Origin: Rhizobium sp. PP-CC-3A-592
Lineage (GTDB): Bacteria > Pseudomonadota > Alphaproteobacteria > Rhizobiales > Rhizobiaceae
Assembly (NCBI RefSeq): GCF_003217095.1
Contig: NZ_QJSR01000002.1
Span: forward strand, 558,001-622,000
Length of the DNA stretch: 64,000 nucleotides
Direction of reading: 5' to 3'
Shown here: positions 1-10,693 of the stretch, piece by piece
Numbering within the stretch: the first letter of the stretch is position 1
How the letters are laid out: the number at the start of each line of letters is the position of its first letter
Notes under the pieces: generated by a model
Database searches by the model: none
The model's input: only the letters and a program-made list of their open reading frames with translations
Told to the model about the DNA's origin: nothing
Made by a program: the position numbers and the translations under genes

Positions 1-34
1 TCCGGCGCAGGCCGAAACGGAGCAGGCGCTCTAG
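1..34 (+). CDS. 3' end of upstream gene, probably murF (partial)
   Basis: The frame starting at base 2 reads [10 protein letters not shown] and stops at a TAG at 32-34. Only the last ten codons are in the window, so the protein cannot be recognised from its own sequence. The call rests on context: in alphaproteobacterial division clusters the gene directly before mraY is normally murF (UDP-MurNAc-tripeptide:D-Ala-D-Ala ligase), and the 74-bp gap to mraY fits a continuing operon. The identity is inference. Confidence 0.4.
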   Translation, partial: PAQAETEQAL

Positions 35-108
35 CGCTCGCTCCACCTCATTTTCCTCTCCGGTCGGGAGAGGCATGTCGATATCGAATTTTCGGGGAAG
101 GGTCCCTC

Positions 109-1209
109 ATGCTCATCTGGCTTGTCGAACTGGCGGACCATTTCCAGTTTTTCAATCTGTTCCGGTACATCACGTTCCGCACCGGCGCGGCGCTCTTCAC
201 CTCCGCCATGATCGTGTTCCTGTTCGGGCCGAAGATGATTTCGTCGCTGCGCGTGCGGCAGGGCCGGGGACAGCCGATCCGCGCCGATGGGCCGCAGACA
301 CATTTCAAGAAGGCGGGGACGCCGACCATGGGCGGCCTGATGATCCTCGCCGGCATCGTCGTTTCGTCGCTGCTCTGGGCCGACCTTTCCAGCGTCTATG
401 TGGTCTCGACCCTGCTCGTCACGCTTGGCTTCGGCGCCATCGGCTTTTATGACGACTATCTCAAGGTGACGAAGCAGTCGGACAAGGGCTTTTCCGGCAA
501 GGCACGTCTCGCGATCGAGTTCGCCGTCGCCGCCGTCGCCGTGTTCTTCATGATGCGCTCGGCGATTTCCGCCGGCACCGCCGGCTCCACCTTCGGCTCC
601 TCGCTGACATTCCCCTTCCTCAAGGATTTCACGCTCAACCTCGGCTATTTCTTCATCCTGTTCGGTGGCTTCGTCATCGTCGGTGCCGGCAATGCGGTGA
701 ACCTGACGGACGGGCTCGACGGTCTGGCCATCGTGCCGGTGATGATCGCTGCGGCATCCTTCGGCGTCATCGCCTACCTTGCCGGTAACGCGGTGTTCGC
801 CAACTACCTGCAGATCCACTTCGTACCCGGCACGGGGGAACTGGCCGTCATTCTCGGGGCGGTCATCGGGGCAGGGCTCGGCTTCCTCTGGTTCAACGCG
901 CCGCCCGCCGCCATCTTCATGGGCGACACCGGATCGCTGGCGCTCGGCGGCCTCATCGGCACCGTCGCTGTGGCGACCAAGCACGAGATCGTCATGGTCA
1001 TCATCGGCGGCCTGTTCGTCATGGAGACGCTGTCCGTCATCATCCAGGTCTTCTGGTTCAAGCGGACGGGCCGCCGCGTGTTCCTCATGGCGCCGATCCA
1101 CCACCATTTCGAAAAGAAGGGCTGGACGGAAAGCCAGGTCGTCATCCGCTTCTGGATCATCGCCGTCATCCTGGCCATGGTCGGCCTGTCCACGCTGAAG
1201 CTGCGGTAA
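109..1209 (+). CDS. mraY: Phospho-N-acetylmuramoyl-pentapeptide-transferase MraY
   Basis: Integral membrane enzyme that transfers phospho-MurNAc-pentapeptide from UDP to undecaprenyl phosphate, making lipid I on the inner face of the cytoplasmic membrane. At 366 residues it matches the family length. Visible signatures are the Mg-binding DD pair in YDDY (residues 115-116), the block [13 protein letters not shown] (about 195-207), [12 protein letters not shown], and the family motif [13 protein letters not shown], with about ten hydrophobic segments. The ATG at 109 is preceded by GGGAAGGG. murD starts 4 bp after the stop, so the two are probably co-translated. Confidence 0.97.
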   Translation: MLIWLVELADHFQFFNLFRYITFRTGAALFTSAMIVFLFGPKMISSLRVRQGRGQPIRADGPQTHFKKAGTPTMGGLMILAGIVVSSLLWADLSSVYVVSTLLVTLGFGAIGFYDDYLKVTKQSDKGFSGKARLAIEFAVAAVAVFFMMRSAISAGTAGSTFGSSLTFPFLKDFTLNLGYFFILFGGFVIVGAGNAVNLTDGLDGLAIVPVMIAAASFGVIAYLAGNAVFANYLQIHFVPGTGELAVILGAVIGAGLGFLWFNAPPAAIFMGDTGSLALGGLIGTVAVATKHEIVMVIIGGLFVMETLSVIIQVFWFKRTGRRVFLMAPIHHHFEKKGWTESQVVIRFWIIAVILAMVGLSTLKLR

Positions 1210-1213
1210 GCCG

Positions 1214-2602
<1,389 letters not shown>

Positions 2603-2674
2603 CAGCCGTGGCGGCTCTGTCGCCGCGGCCGGACGGTTTACGGCGCGACTGCGCTTTTTGACGAGGATGAAGAC

Positions 2675-3829
2675 ATGGTGAGTCGTGCGGAGCGTGGCCC
2701 GGTGGCCGACTGGTTCTGGACCATCGACAGGTTCTTCCTGGCGACGTTCATTCTGTTGATGGGCATCGGGTTCATGCTGTCCTTCGCCGCGAGCCCTGCG
2801 GTCGCGGAGCGGCTGGGCCTCGACAGCTTCCATTTCGTCAAGCGTCAGGCGGCCTTTCTCATTCCGTCGCTGGTCGTCATGATCGGCCTGTCGTTTCTGA
2901 CGCCGCGTCAGGTGCGTCGCACGGCCATCGTCATTCTCGCCGCGTCCATCGCCATGATGATTCTCGCGCTATTTTTCGGCGTCGAGATCAAGGGCTCGCG
3001 CCGGTGGTTCTCGATCGGCCCGATCGGCATCCAGCCGTCCGAGTTCATGAAGCCTGCCTTCGTCATCGTTTGCGCCTGGCTCTTCTCCGAACACGCCCGC
3101 CAGCCGGAAATTCCCGGCAATCTCTTCGCGATCCTGCTTTACGGCATCGTCGCCACGCTTCTCATCGCCCAGCCCGACCTCGGGCAGACCATCCTGACGA
3201 CGGCCGTCTGGGGCGGCATGTTCTTCATGGCGGGAATGCCGTGGCTCTGGATCGTCGTTCTCGGCGGCTCGGCCGTCGGTGGTCTCGTCGTCGCCTATAC
3301 GCTGCTTCCCCACGTCGCCGGCCGTATCGACCGGTTCATGACCGGCGAAGGCGATACGTTCCAGGTGGACACGGCGCGTGAGGCGATCATTCGCGGCGAC
3401 TGGCTGGGGCAGGGTCCGGGCGAAGGCATCATCAAGCAGATCATCCCGGACAGCCACACGGACTTCATCTTCTCGGTCGCGGCGGAAGAGTTCGGTATCG
3501 TGTTCTGCATGGTCATCGTCGCCATCTTCTCGTTCCTCGTCATGCGCGGCCTCAGCCACGCCTTCCGCGAGCGCAACGACTTCAACCGCTTCGCCGTCGC
3601 TGGCCTCGTGCTGCAGATCGGTATCCAGTCGATCATCAATGTCGGGGTCAATCTCGAACTGCTGCCTGCCAAGGGCATGACGCTGCCGCTGATTTCCTAC
3701 GGTGGTTCCTCGATGATCGCGATCTGCGTCACCGCCGGCTTCATTCTGGCTCTCACCCGCCATCGACCGGAAAAGCGCGCTCTGGAGCGCAGCCTGTTCC
3801 GCACCGGTGCGCCTGTCGCGGCGGAATAG
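2675..3829 (+). CDS. ftsW: Division-specific peptidoglycan glycosyltransferase FtsW
   Basis: SEDS-family polytopic membrane protein that polymerises lipid II at the septum together with its cognate class B penicillin-binding protein. The 384 residues contain about ten hydrophobic segments. SEDS signatures include GSRRWFSIGPIGIQPSEFMKPA after the third or fourth segment, AQPDLGQTILTT, and the C-terminal MTLPLISYGGSSMIA. It lies in the expected place between murD and murG. The start at 2675 follows an AGGATGAAGAC stretch. FtsW rather than RodA is supported by the division-cluster context. Confidence 0.96.
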   Translation: MVSRAERGPVADWFWTIDRFFLATFILLMGIGFMLSFAASPAVAERLGLDSFHFVKRQAAFLIPSLVVMIGLSFLTPRQVRRTAIVILAASIAMMILALFFGVEIKGSRRWFSIGPIGIQPSEFMKPAFVIVCAWLFSEHARQPEIPGNLFAILLYGIVATLLIAQPDLGQTILTTAVWGGMFFMAGMPWLWIVVLGGSAVGGLVVAYTLLPHVAGRIDRFMTGEGDTFQVDTAREAIIRGDWLGQGPGEGIIKQIIPDSHTDFIFSVAAEEFGIVFCMVIVAIFSFLVMRGLSHAFRERNDFNRFAVAGLVLQIGIQSIINVGVNLELLPAKGMTLPLISYGGSSMIAICVTAGFILALTRHRPEKRALERSLFRTGAPVAAE

Positions 3830-3877
3830 CATTACGGCATCCCACACGCGCTCGTTATGCGCGCGGCCGACCAAATG

Positions 3878-3961
3878 ACAGCGTCGCGCGTCCCTCCGAC
3901 ACGCGACGCTGTGGCACTTCAAGCAGCGGTAGAATGGCTGAGGAAACCGGTCCCGGTTTCC
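3878..3961 (+). other. Two strong stem-loops in the ftsW-murG gap
   Basis: The 226-bp gap between ftsW and murG holds an 11-bp perfect inverted repeat (3878-3888 with 3902-3912, 13-base loop) and, 29 bp further on, a second one with 9-bp arms (3942-3950 with 3953-3961, 2-base spacer). Neither is followed by a T-run, so they are not classical intrinsic terminators. They could be mRNA stabilisers, processing sites or operators that separate ftsW from murG expression. A TTGACA hexamer follows at 3997-4002, without a convincing -10. Confidence 0.5.
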
Positions 3962-4055
3962 GGCATTATGCGCTAGAACATTTCGTCCGTGCTTTTTTGA
4001 CACATATTCGCTGCGCTGCTTTGCGCAACACGCTTCGTACTGGAGGTCTCGAGTC

Positions 4056-5180
4056 TTGACCAAGGGCATCGTCATGCTAGCCGCCGGAGGTACCGGCGGT
4101 CATCTTTTTCCAGCCGAGGCGCTCGCGCACGAACTGGCCGCACTGGATTTCACGGTGCACCTGATCACCGACCACCGGGCCGAGCGCTACGCCGGTTCCT
4201 TCCCGGCCGAGCGCATCCATGTCGTGCGCTCCGCCACGATCGGCTCGCGCAACCCCGTCAAGGTCGCGTCGTCTCTCTGGCAGTTGTGGAGCGGCCTGCG
4301 CGAGGCCCGCGGGATCCTGAAGGAGGTAAAGCCGAAGGTGGTCGTGGGGTTCGGGGGCTATCCGACCGTGCCGCCGCTTCTTGCCGCCAGCCGGCTGCGC
4401 ATCCCCACCATCATCCATGAACAGAACGCCGTGATGGGCCGCGCGAACAAGGGCCTCGCCGGGCGCGTCACCGCAATCGCCGGCGGCTTCCTGCCGGAAA
4501 CGGACGGCCGCTACGCGCAGAAGACGGTGACGACGGGCAATCCGGTGCGTCCCGCCGTGCTCGAAGCCGCCGAAGTTCCCTATGCGGCATCCGGCCCGGG
4601 TGAGGCGTTCCGACTCGTCGTGTTCGGCGGCAGCCAGGGCGCGCAGTTCTTCTCCAAGGCCATTCCGGCGGCGATCGCTCTGCTCGAGCCCGAGCTTCGC
4701 GCCCGGCTGCACGTGACGCAGCAGGCCCGGCCGGAGGATCTCGACGGCGCGCGCACGGCGATGTCGAAGTTCGAGCTGACGGCGGAAATCTCGCCCTTCT
4801 TCACCGACATGGCCGAAAGGATTGCCTCCGCCCATCTGCTCGTCTGCCGCTCCGGTGCTTCCACCGTGTCGGAAATTGCGGTCATCGGTCGCCCGTCCAT
4901 CCTCGTGCCCTATCCCTTCGCGCTCGATCACGATCAGGCGGCGAATGCGGCGGCCCTCGCCGAGACCGGAGCGGCACGGCTCGTGCCGCAAAAGGACCTG
5001 ACGCCGGAGGTTCTGGCTGGCTTCATTCGCGACGCGATGAACAACCCTGAGAGCATGACGGAGATGGCGACCAGCGCCAAGGCCGCGGGCCGGCCCGACG
5101 CCGCGCGCTTGCTTGCCGGCATGGTAGAGGCTATTGCCAGCGGCCAGACGATTGCCCAATTCAAGGAAAAACGCTCATGA
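4056..5180 (+). CDS. murG: UDP-GlcNAc:lipid I N-acetylglucosaminyltransferase MurG
   Basis: Peripheral membrane GT-B glycosyltransferase that converts lipid I to lipid II on the cytoplasmic face. The 374 residues begin [20 protein letters not shown], with the glycine-rich loop GGTGGH at 11-16; the C-terminal donor-binding domain holds [33 protein letters not shown] and DHDQAANA. The start codon is TTG at 4056, chosen because a GGAGGT ribosome site lies at 4042-4047 with correct spacing and the conserved N-terminus begins immediately after it. It overlaps murC by 4 bp (ATGA). Confidence 0.96.
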   Translation: MTKGIVMLAAGGTGGHLFPAEALAHELAALDFTVHLITDHRAERYAGSFPAERIHVVRSATIGSRNPVKVASSLWQLWSGLREARGILKEVKPKVVVGFGGYPTVPPLLAASRLRIPTIIHEQNAVMGRANKGLAGRVTAIAGGFLPETDGRYAQKTVTTGNPVRPAVLEAAEVPYAASGPGEAFRLVVFGGSQGAQFFSKAIPAAIALLEPELRARLHVTQQARPEDLDGARTAMSKFELTAEISPFFTDMAERIASAHLLVCRSGASTVSEIAVIGRPSILVPYPFALDHDQAANAAALAETGAARLVPQKDLTPEVLAGFIRDAMNNPESMTEMATSAKAAGRPDAARLLAGMVEAIASGQTIAQFKEKRS

Positions 5181-6604
5181 AACTGCCGCAGACGATTGGC
5201 CTCGTCCATTTCATCGGTATCGGCGGGATCGGGATGAGCGGCATTGCGGAAGTGCTGCACAACCTCGGCCACCGCGTCCAGGGGTCGGATCAAGCCGACA
5301 GCGCCAACGTCCAGCGGTTGCGCGAGAAGGGCATCGAGGTCTTCGTCGGCCACAAGGCTGAGAACCTCGGGGAATCCGAGGTCGTCGTCGTTTCCACGGC
5401 GATCAAGAAGACCAATCCGGAGCTGATCGCGGCCCGCGAGAAGCTGCTGCCGGTCGTGCGCCGCGCCGAGATGCTGGCCGAGCTCATGCGCTTCCGCAGC
5501 TCGATCGCCATCGGCGGTACGCACGGCAAGACGACCACGACGTCGATGGTTGCGGCCCTGCTGGAAGCCGGCGGTCTCGACCCGACCGTCATCAATGGCG
5601 GCATCATCAATGCCTATGGCACCAACGCCCGCATGGGGGCCGGCGAGTGGATGGTGGTAGAGGCCGACGAATCGGACGGCACTTTTCTCAAGCTTCCAGC
5701 CGATGTGGCCGTGGTCACCAATATCGACCCGGAGCATCTCGACCATTACGGCACGTTCGATCAGGTGCGGGCGGCGTTTCGCCAGTTCGTCGAAAACGTT
5801 CCCTTCTACGGCTTCGGCGTGATGTGTCTCGACCATCCCGAGGTCCAGACGATGGTGTCCAAGATCGAGGACCGCAAAGTCATCACCTATGGCGAAAACC
5901 CGCAGGCGGACGTTCGCTTCTTCAACATCCGCATGGACGGAGCGACCTCGATTTTCGACGTCGCCATTCGCCGTCGTCGTACGGGCCAGCTGATCGAATT
6001 AAAAGATCTACGCCTGCCGATGCCCGGCCGCCACAACGTTTCCAACGCGACGGCCGCCATTGCGGTTGCCAACCGGCTCGGCATGAACTCCGAGGATATC
6101 GCCAAGGGCCTTGCGGCCTTCGGCGGCGTCAAGCGCCGCTTCACCTTCACCGGCGAGTGGAACAACGTTCGGATCTATGACGACTACGGCCACCACCCGG
6201 TCGAGATCAAGGCCGTGCTGCGCGCCGCGCGCGAGGCCTGTCAGGGCCGAATCATCGCAGTGCACCAACCACACCGGTATTCGCGCCTGCAGAGCCTGTT
6301 CGAGGATTTCGCGGCCTGCTTCAACGATGCCGATACGATTCTTTTGTCGCCCGTCTACTCGGCCGGCGAGGAGCCGATCGAGGGGATCACTTCCCAGGAG
6401 CTGGTTTCCCGGATCAAAGCGGGCGGACATCGCGATGCCCGCTATGTGGACGGGCCGGAAGCCCTTGCGCCGCTCGTCTCCACCATTGCACAACCCGGTG
6501 ACTTCGTGGTTCTTTTGGGCGCCGGCAGCATTACCTACTGGGCTGCCGCGCTGCCAAAGGAATTGGCCGACATCACAGCGGCGGGGACAGGACAGGACGC
6601 ATGA
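5177..6604 (+). CDS. murC: UDP-N-acetylmuramate--L-alanine ligase MurC
   Basis: Cytoplasmic ATP-dependent ligase adding the first residue (L-Ala) to UDP-MurNAc. The 475 residues show the N-terminal motif [11 protein letters not shown] (12-22), the P-loop GGTHGKTT (113-120), the EADESDGTF block and the C-terminal [15 protein letters not shown] and [10 protein letters not shown] segments. The start overlaps the murG stop and the stop overlaps the murB start (4 bp each), so murG-murC-murB are translationally coupled. Confidence 0.97.
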   Translation: MKLPQTIGLVHFIGIGGIGMSGIAEVLHNLGHRVQGSDQADSANVQRLREKGIEVFVGHKAENLGESEVVVVSTAIKKTNPELIAAREKLLPVVRRAEMLAELMRFRSSIAIGGTHGKTTTTSMVAALLEAGGLDPTVINGGIINAYGTNARMGAGEWMVVEADESDGTFLKLPADVAVVTNIDPEHLDHYGTFDQVRAAFRQFVENVPFYGFGVMCLDHPEVQTMVSKIEDRKVITYGENPQADVRFFNIRMDGATSIFDVAIRRRRTGQLIELKDLRLPMPGRHNVSNATAAIAVANRLGMNSEDIAKGLAAFGGVKRRFTFTGEWNNVRIYDDYGHHPVEIKAVLRAAREACQGRIIAVHQPHRYSRLQSLFEDFAACFNDADTILLSPVYSAGEEPIEGITSQELVSRIKAGGHRDARYVDGPEALAPLVSTIAQPGDFVVLLGAGSITYWAAALPKELADITAAGTGQDA

Positions 6605-7575
6605 AACAGGTCGACGGAACAAAGCTGCTCGCATCGCTTGGCGAGGGCGTCAACGCGCTTCGGGGACGGCTGACGCCGGATGCGCCCATGGACCGCGTGA
6701 CCTGGTTCCGCGCCGGCGGGCTGGCCGAGCTGATGTTCCAGCCGCACGACGTCGATGATCTCGTCACCTTCCTGAAGCTCGTTCCGAACGAGGTGCCGGT
6801 GATGGTGGCCGGCGTCGGCTCGAACCTGCTGGTGCGCGATGGCGGCATTCCCGGTGTCGTGATTCGCCTCTCGGCCAAGGGTTTTGGCGATATTGAACTT
6901 GTGGGCGACAATCGCGTAAAGGCCGGCGCCATCTGCCCGGACAAGAACCTTGCGGCCATGACGCTCGATCACGGGATCGGCGGCTTCTTCTTCTATTACG
7001 GCATCCCCGGCACCGTCGGCGGCGCGTTGCGCATGAACGCGGGCGCGAATGGCGGCGAGACGCGCGAGCGGGTGGTCGAGGTGCATGCCGTCGACCGGCA
7101 GGGCGAGAAGCACGTGCTGAGCAATGCCGACATGGGCTACAGCTACCGGCATTCGAGCGCGCCGAAGGACCTCATCTTCACGCATGCGGTTTTCGAGGGC
7201 TATCCCGAAGACAAGGCGAAGATCCGCGCCGACATGGATGCCGTGCGCCAGCACCGCGAGACCGTTCAGCCGATCCGCGAGAAGACCGGCGGCTCGACCT
7301 TCAAGAATCCGGAAGGGCATTCCGCCTGGAAGCTGATCGACGAAGCCGGCTGCCGCGGCATGATGATCGGCGGTGCGCAGATGTCGCCGATGCACTGCAA
7401 CTTCATGATCAATACGGGGCAGTCGAGCGGCTACGAGCTCGAATATCTCGGCGAAACCGTGCGCCAGCGCGTGATGGAGCATTCCGGCGTCAAGCTGGAG
7501 TGGGAGATCAAGCGGATCGGCAAGTTCATGGCGGGTTATGAGGTGCGGGAGTTCTTGGGCCGGGCGACGGTGTGA
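6601..7575 (+). CDS. murB: UDP-N-acetylenolpyruvoylglucosamine reductase MurB
   Basis: FAD- and NADPH-dependent reductase that makes UDP-MurNAc. The 324 residues show FAD-binding [14 protein letters not shown], the [14 protein letters not shown] block, the catalytic-serine motif GGSTFKNP and the C-terminal [12 protein letters not shown]. This matches the type I short MurB common in alphaproteobacteria. The ATG overlaps the murC stop; the stop at 7575 overlaps the next small ORF. Confidence 0.96.
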   Translation: MKQVDGTKLLASLGEGVNALRGRLTPDAPMDRVTWFRAGGLAELMFQPHDVDDLVTFLKLVPNEVPVMVAGVGSNLLVRDGGIPGVVIRLSAKGFGDIELVGDNRVKAGAICPDKNLAAMTLDHGIGGFFFYYGIPGTVGGALRMNAGANGGETRERVVEVHAVDRQGEKHVLSNADMGYSYRHSSAPKDLIFTHAVFEGYPEDKAKIRADMDAVRQHRETVQPIREKTGGSTFKNPEGHSAWKLIDEAGCRGMMIGGAQMSPMHCNFMINTGQSSGYELEYLGETVRQRVMEHSGVKLEWEIKRIGKFMAGYEVREFLGRATV

Positions 7576-7826
7576 TGGCGGAGAGCGAGGCCGGTATCGA
7601 CGCTTCGCGCCGCAAACTCGTTGGCAACGAAAGGCGGAAGCTCGCCGCCGGTGCGCTTGACCGGCTTTCCACTGCGTTTCTTGCCGTTGGCGTTTTGGGG
7701 CAGGTGCTGTCGCTAAAGCCTGAATCGACCACGATGAGCGGGCTGGCCGTGTTCGGTGGTTGGATTTTGGGCGCGGCGCTATTACATTGGGCTGGACACC
7801 GCATCCTTGGAGGGTTGAAAGCATGA
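7572..7826 (+). CDS. Small membrane protein, function unknown (84 aa)
   Basis: I do not recognise a family. The ORF starts GTG-ATG, so translation may begin at GTG 7572 (overlapping the murB stop) or ATG 7575. The N-terminal ~30 residues are charged ([18 protein letters not shown]), followed by two hydrophobic segments: [17 protein letters not shown] and [20 protein letters not shown]. It is locked into the murB operon by overlap and itself overlaps a 33-codon ORF, so it is probably expressed at low level with the murein precursor genes. A role in envelope assembly is only a guess from position. Confidence 0.75.
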   Translation: MMAESEAGIDASRRKLVGNERRKLAAGALDRLSTAFLAVGVLGQVLSLKPESTTMSGLAVFGGWILGAALLHWAGHRILGGLKA

Positions 7827-7924
7827 CCTCGCAAGATTTCGTCTGGTATGTTTTCCCGTGGATCGTTTCCGCGATCACCTTGGGATGGATCGCATACGAT
7901 TATTACAACAATCCGGGCCGGTGA
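7823..7924 (+). CDS. Tiny single-span membrane protein (33 aa)
   Basis: This ORF begins at ATG 7823, overlapping the preceding stop (ATGA), and ends at TGA 7922-7924. It encodes 33 residues: a short polar N-terminus, a hydrophobic segment (VWYVFPWIVSAITLGWIAY, about residues 7-25) and a polar tail ending YYNNPGR. The 4-bp overlap, the single membrane span and the terminator 18 bp downstream argue it is a real gene. I know no named family. It could form a pair with the 84-residue membrane protein before it. Confidence 0.65.
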   Translation: MTSQDFVWYVFPWIVSAITLGWIAYDYYNNPGR

Positions 7925-7942
7925 ATTCGGCTCATTGTCATT

Positions 7943-7981
7943 AAAAAAGGCCGCGATGTCAGTGACATCGCGGCCTTTTCG
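7943..7981. terminator. Bidirectional intrinsic terminator
   Basis: A perfect 13-bp inverted repeat (7949-7961 with 7962-7974, almost no loop) is flanked by AAAAAA on the left and TTTT on the right, so it can end the murB operon on the plus strand and the transporter gene on the minus strand. It sits in the 79-bp gap between convergent genes. Confidence 0.9.
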
Positions 7982-8003
7982 TTTGTTCTGATTCCGCTTG
8001 AAC

Positions 8004-9308
8004 TCAGACTTCGTTTTTGCCCGAGAGCAAAATGCAGACGAGCGTGATGACGGTTGCGAACAGGAGGTAGTATCCGACGGCGGTCATGCCGTAGGTTGCT
8101 TGCAGGTAGGTGGCGATGTAGGGCGCGAGCGAGGCGCCGAAGATGCCGGCGAAGTTGAAGGTGATCGAGGAGCCGGTGTAGCGCACATTGGTCGGGAAGG
8201 GTGCGGCCAGCGCCGTTCCGATCAGGCCGTAGGTGATGCCCATCAGCGCCATGCCGATGACGACGAAAAGGACGACGCTCGCTTCACCGCTGGTCAGAAG
8301 ACCCGGCAGGAAGAAGGAGAAGATGCCGATCAGCACGGTGACGCCGATCAGGATCTCGCGGCGGCCGAAGCGCTCGGCAAGTTTGCCGGCGATCGGGATG
8401 AAGATGCCGAAGAGAACGGCGCCGAGCAGCTGGATTTCCAGAGCATCGACGAAGGGCAGCTTCAGGACCTTGATGTTGTAGGACAGAAGATAGGCCGAGC
8501 CGATGTAGAACAGCACGAAGGTGGCGAGCGCCACGAAGGTGCCGAGAACCAGGCTGCGCTTGTGGTTGCGGAAGAGTTCGACGACCGGAACCTGAACGCG
8601 CTCGTGTTTGTCGATGGTCTTCTGGAACGCCGGCGTCTCGGTGATGGAGAGGCGGACCCAGAGACCGACCGCGATCAGCAGGATCGAGGCGATGAAGGGT
8701 ATGCGCCAGCCCCAGCTGAGCAGCGCTTCCTGCGACATGACATGCAGCAGCAGCCAGAAGACGCCGGAGGAGAGGAAGAGGCCGACGGGCGCGCCGAGCT
8801 GCGGGAACATGCCGTACCAGCTCTTCTTGCCTTCAGGCGCATTTTCCGTCGCCAGCAGAACGGCACCGCCCCACTCGCCGCCGAGGCCGAAGCCCTGACC
8901 GAACCGGCACAGTGCCAGGAGCAGCGGTGCGAGAACGCCGATCGATTCGTAGGAGGGGAGAAGGCCGATGATGACGGTGGAGATGCCCATCGTCAGGAGG
9001 GCTGCGACCAGCGTGGTCTTGCGGCCGACGCGATCTCCATAATGGCCGAAGACGACCGCGCCGAGCGGGCGGGCGAAGAAGGCGATGGAGAAGGTGGCAA
9101 ACGATGCCAGCAGCGCCGTCGTCGGATCGGTGTTCGGGAAGAACAGCGTCGGGAACACCAGGACGGCAGCCGTTGCGTAGACGTAGAAGTCGAAGAATTC
9201 GATGGTGGTGCCGACAAGGCTCGCCAGGAGCACGCGAGCCGGGGAATTGGTAGCGCGTGCGTCCAAGACATCTGCCTTCGACGATACCGGAGATATCGCG
9301 TTGCTCAT
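8004..9308 (-). CDS. MFS transporter, metabolite:H+ symporter (MHS) type
   Basis: The protein is 434 residues with 12 predicted membrane spans. It resembles the MHS subfamily of the major facilitator superfamily (ShiA/ProP/YhjE-like): the TIEFFDFYVYATAA opening, the inter-helix 2-3 signature GHYGDRVGRKTTLV, the LCRFGQGFGLGGEWGGAVLLATENAP block, and GKLAERFGRREILIG between the halves. Members move small organic acids, shikimate, citrate or osmolytes with protons; the substrate cannot be read here. It is on the opposite strand to its neighbours and divides murB from ddl. ATG 9308 was taken because the family N-terminus follows it. Confidence 0.9.
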   Translation of the reverse strand: MSNAISPVSSKADVLDARATNSPARVLLASLVGTTIEFFDFYVYATAAVLVFPTLFFPNTDPTTALLASFATFSIAFFARPLGAVVFGHYGDRVGRKTTLVAALLTMGISTVIIGLLPSYESIGVLAPLLLALCRFGQGFGLGGEWGGAVLLATENAPEGKKSWYGMFPQLGAPVGLFLSSGVFWLLLHVMSQEALLSWGWRIPFIASILLIAVGLWVRLSITETPAFQKTIDKHERVQVPVVELFRNHKRSLVLGTFVALATFVLFYIGSAYLLSYNIKVLKLPFVDALEIQLLGAVLFGIFIPIAGKLAERFGRREILIGVTVLIGIFSFFLPGLLTSGEASVVLFVVIGMALMGITYGLIGTALAAPFPTNVRYTGSSITFNFAGIFGASLAPYIATYLQATYGMTAVGYYLLFATVITLVCILLSGKNEV

Positions 9309-9637
9309 GATCTTGTCCGTGTTGAGGATCCGCCACCCTCATAGGTAGCTGACGGCTTCTTACGGCAAGTTAATGTCGGAAGAAACCCTTTTTGCGCAAG
9401 AATATGACACGATTTCCGGCTGTTTTGCATCCGATGGAACGATGGCGCATAGCCCCTCGACGAGCTGCCTTACCGCTGCCTTGTCTTTGGGCGAAAGCAT
9501 GGCGGGGGCGGAGCCTTCGACCGGAAAGCGCCTCGGAACCCGCTTCAGCCATGCAGGATCCGCACCCGTGCCATTTTCAACACAGAGGCCATTCGCCTTG
9601 ACGAAAGTCCCTGCCTGAGGTGCCGCTCACGGCACTT
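9309..9637. other. Intergenic stretch without a supported gene
   Basis: About 330 bp between the divergent transporter and the ddl regulatory region. Short open frames exist here but lack a convincing ribosome site and resemble nothing I know. A perfect small hairpin (GTGCCG-ctca-CGGCAC, 9620-9635) lies at the right edge. Confidence 0.5.
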
Positions 9638-9670
9638 GGTTAACGAAAGTAAACGGTTCGTTAACCTTAA
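9638..9670. promoter_or_regulatory. CtrA-like inverted repeat upstream of ddl-ftsQAZ
   Basis: A perfect inverted repeat with 10-bp arms and a 9-bp spacer (GGTTAACGAA at 9638-9647, TTCGTTAACC at 9657-9666) is followed directly by TTAA (9667-9670). TTAACC/GGTTAA half-sites are the known core of the binding site of the cell-cycle regulator CtrA in alphaproteobacteria. The repeat lies about 100 bp before ddl, the first gene of the ddl-ftsQ-ftsA-ftsZ run. Recognition by CtrA, rather than another dimeric regulator, is inference. Confidence 0.5.
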
Positions 9671-9766
9671 TGACGCTTTAGTGAGAGCAGGCAGGCAAGC
9701 TTTGAGTCGGGGTTCGGCCCCGTCGCTTGGCCGCCGCATGATGGATCAGAAACGTCGGGGGTTTTC

Positions 9767-10693
9767 ATGAGTGGCAAACACGTCGCAGTGCTGATGGGAG
9801 GCTTCTCGTCGGAGCGGCCAGTCAGCCTGTCTTCGGGCGCCGCCTGTGCCGATGCCCTCGAAGCCTTCGGCTATCGCGTCACCCGCATCGATGTCGAGCG
9901 GGATATTGCGACGGTTCTCGGCGCCCTGCGCCCGGATGTGGCGTTCAACGCGTTACACGGCCCCTTCGGCGAAGACGGCACGATCCAAGGTATTCTGGAA
10001 TATCTCGAGATTCCCTACACGCATTCCGGCGTGCTGGCCTCGTCGCTCTCCATGGACAAGGGTCAGGCGAAAATCGTCGCAAAGGCGGCTGGCATTCCCG
10101 TCGCCGAGGCGAAGGTCATGGACCGGCACGATTTCGGCCAGGATCATCCGATTCCCACGCCCTACGTGGTCAAGCCGGTGCGCGAGGGGTCGAGCTTCGG
10201 CGTCGTCATCGTGCAGAAGGACCAGTCGCACCCGCCGCAGATCATCACCTCTAGCGAATGGCGCTATGGCGATCTCGTCATGGTCGAGCGGTACATTCCC
10301 GGACGGGAGTTCACCTGCGGCGTCATGGGCGGCGAAGCGCTTGGCGTGACGGAGATCATTCCGCAGGGCCATGCCTTCTACGACTTCGATGCGAAATATG
10401 CAGCCGGTGGATCGAAGCATGTCATTCCGGCGGAAATTTTACCGAATATTTACCAAAACATTCAAAGACTGGCCGTTGCGGCACATCATGCGATGGGGTG
10501 CCGTGGTGTCAGCCGCTCCGACTTCCGTCTCGACGAAAGCGCATCCGGAGAGGGTGAGCTGATTTGGCTCGAAATCAATACACAGCCGGGCATGACCCCG
10601 ACATCGCTGGTTCCTGAAATGGCGGTTCATGCCGGCCATTCCTTTGGTGAGTTCCTCAGCTGGATCGTGGAGGATGCGTCGTGTTTGCGTTGA
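9767..10693 (+). CDS. ddl: D-alanine--D-alanine ligase
   Basis: ATP-grasp enzyme that makes the D-Ala-D-Ala dipeptide used by MurF. The 308 residues show the N-terminal [17 protein letters not shown], the [14 protein letters not shown] block, [11 protein letters not shown], and the metal/ATP-binding [20 protein letters not shown] near the C-terminus. It is the DdlB type found within division clusters. Its last 13 bases overlap the ftsQ start. Confidence 0.96.
   Translation: MSGKHVAVLMGGFSSERPVSLSSGAACADALEAFGYRVTRIDVERDIATVLGALRPDVAFNALHGPFGEDGTIQGILEYLEIPYTHSGVLASSLSMDKGQAKIVAKAAGIPVAEAKVMDRHDFGQDHPIPTPYVVKPVREGSSFGVVIVQKDQSHPPQIITSSEWRYGDLVMVERYIPGREFTCGVMGGEALGVTEIIPQGHAFYDFDAKYAAGGSKHVIPAEILPNIYQNIQRLAVAAHHAMGCRGVSRSDFRLDESASGEGELIWLEINTQPGMTPTSLVPEMAVHAGHSFGEFLSWIVEDASCLR

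Noticed and set aside
9373-9618. Short open frames upstream of ddl
   Set aside because: No ribosome site, no recognisable sequence, and they overlap each other in different frames.
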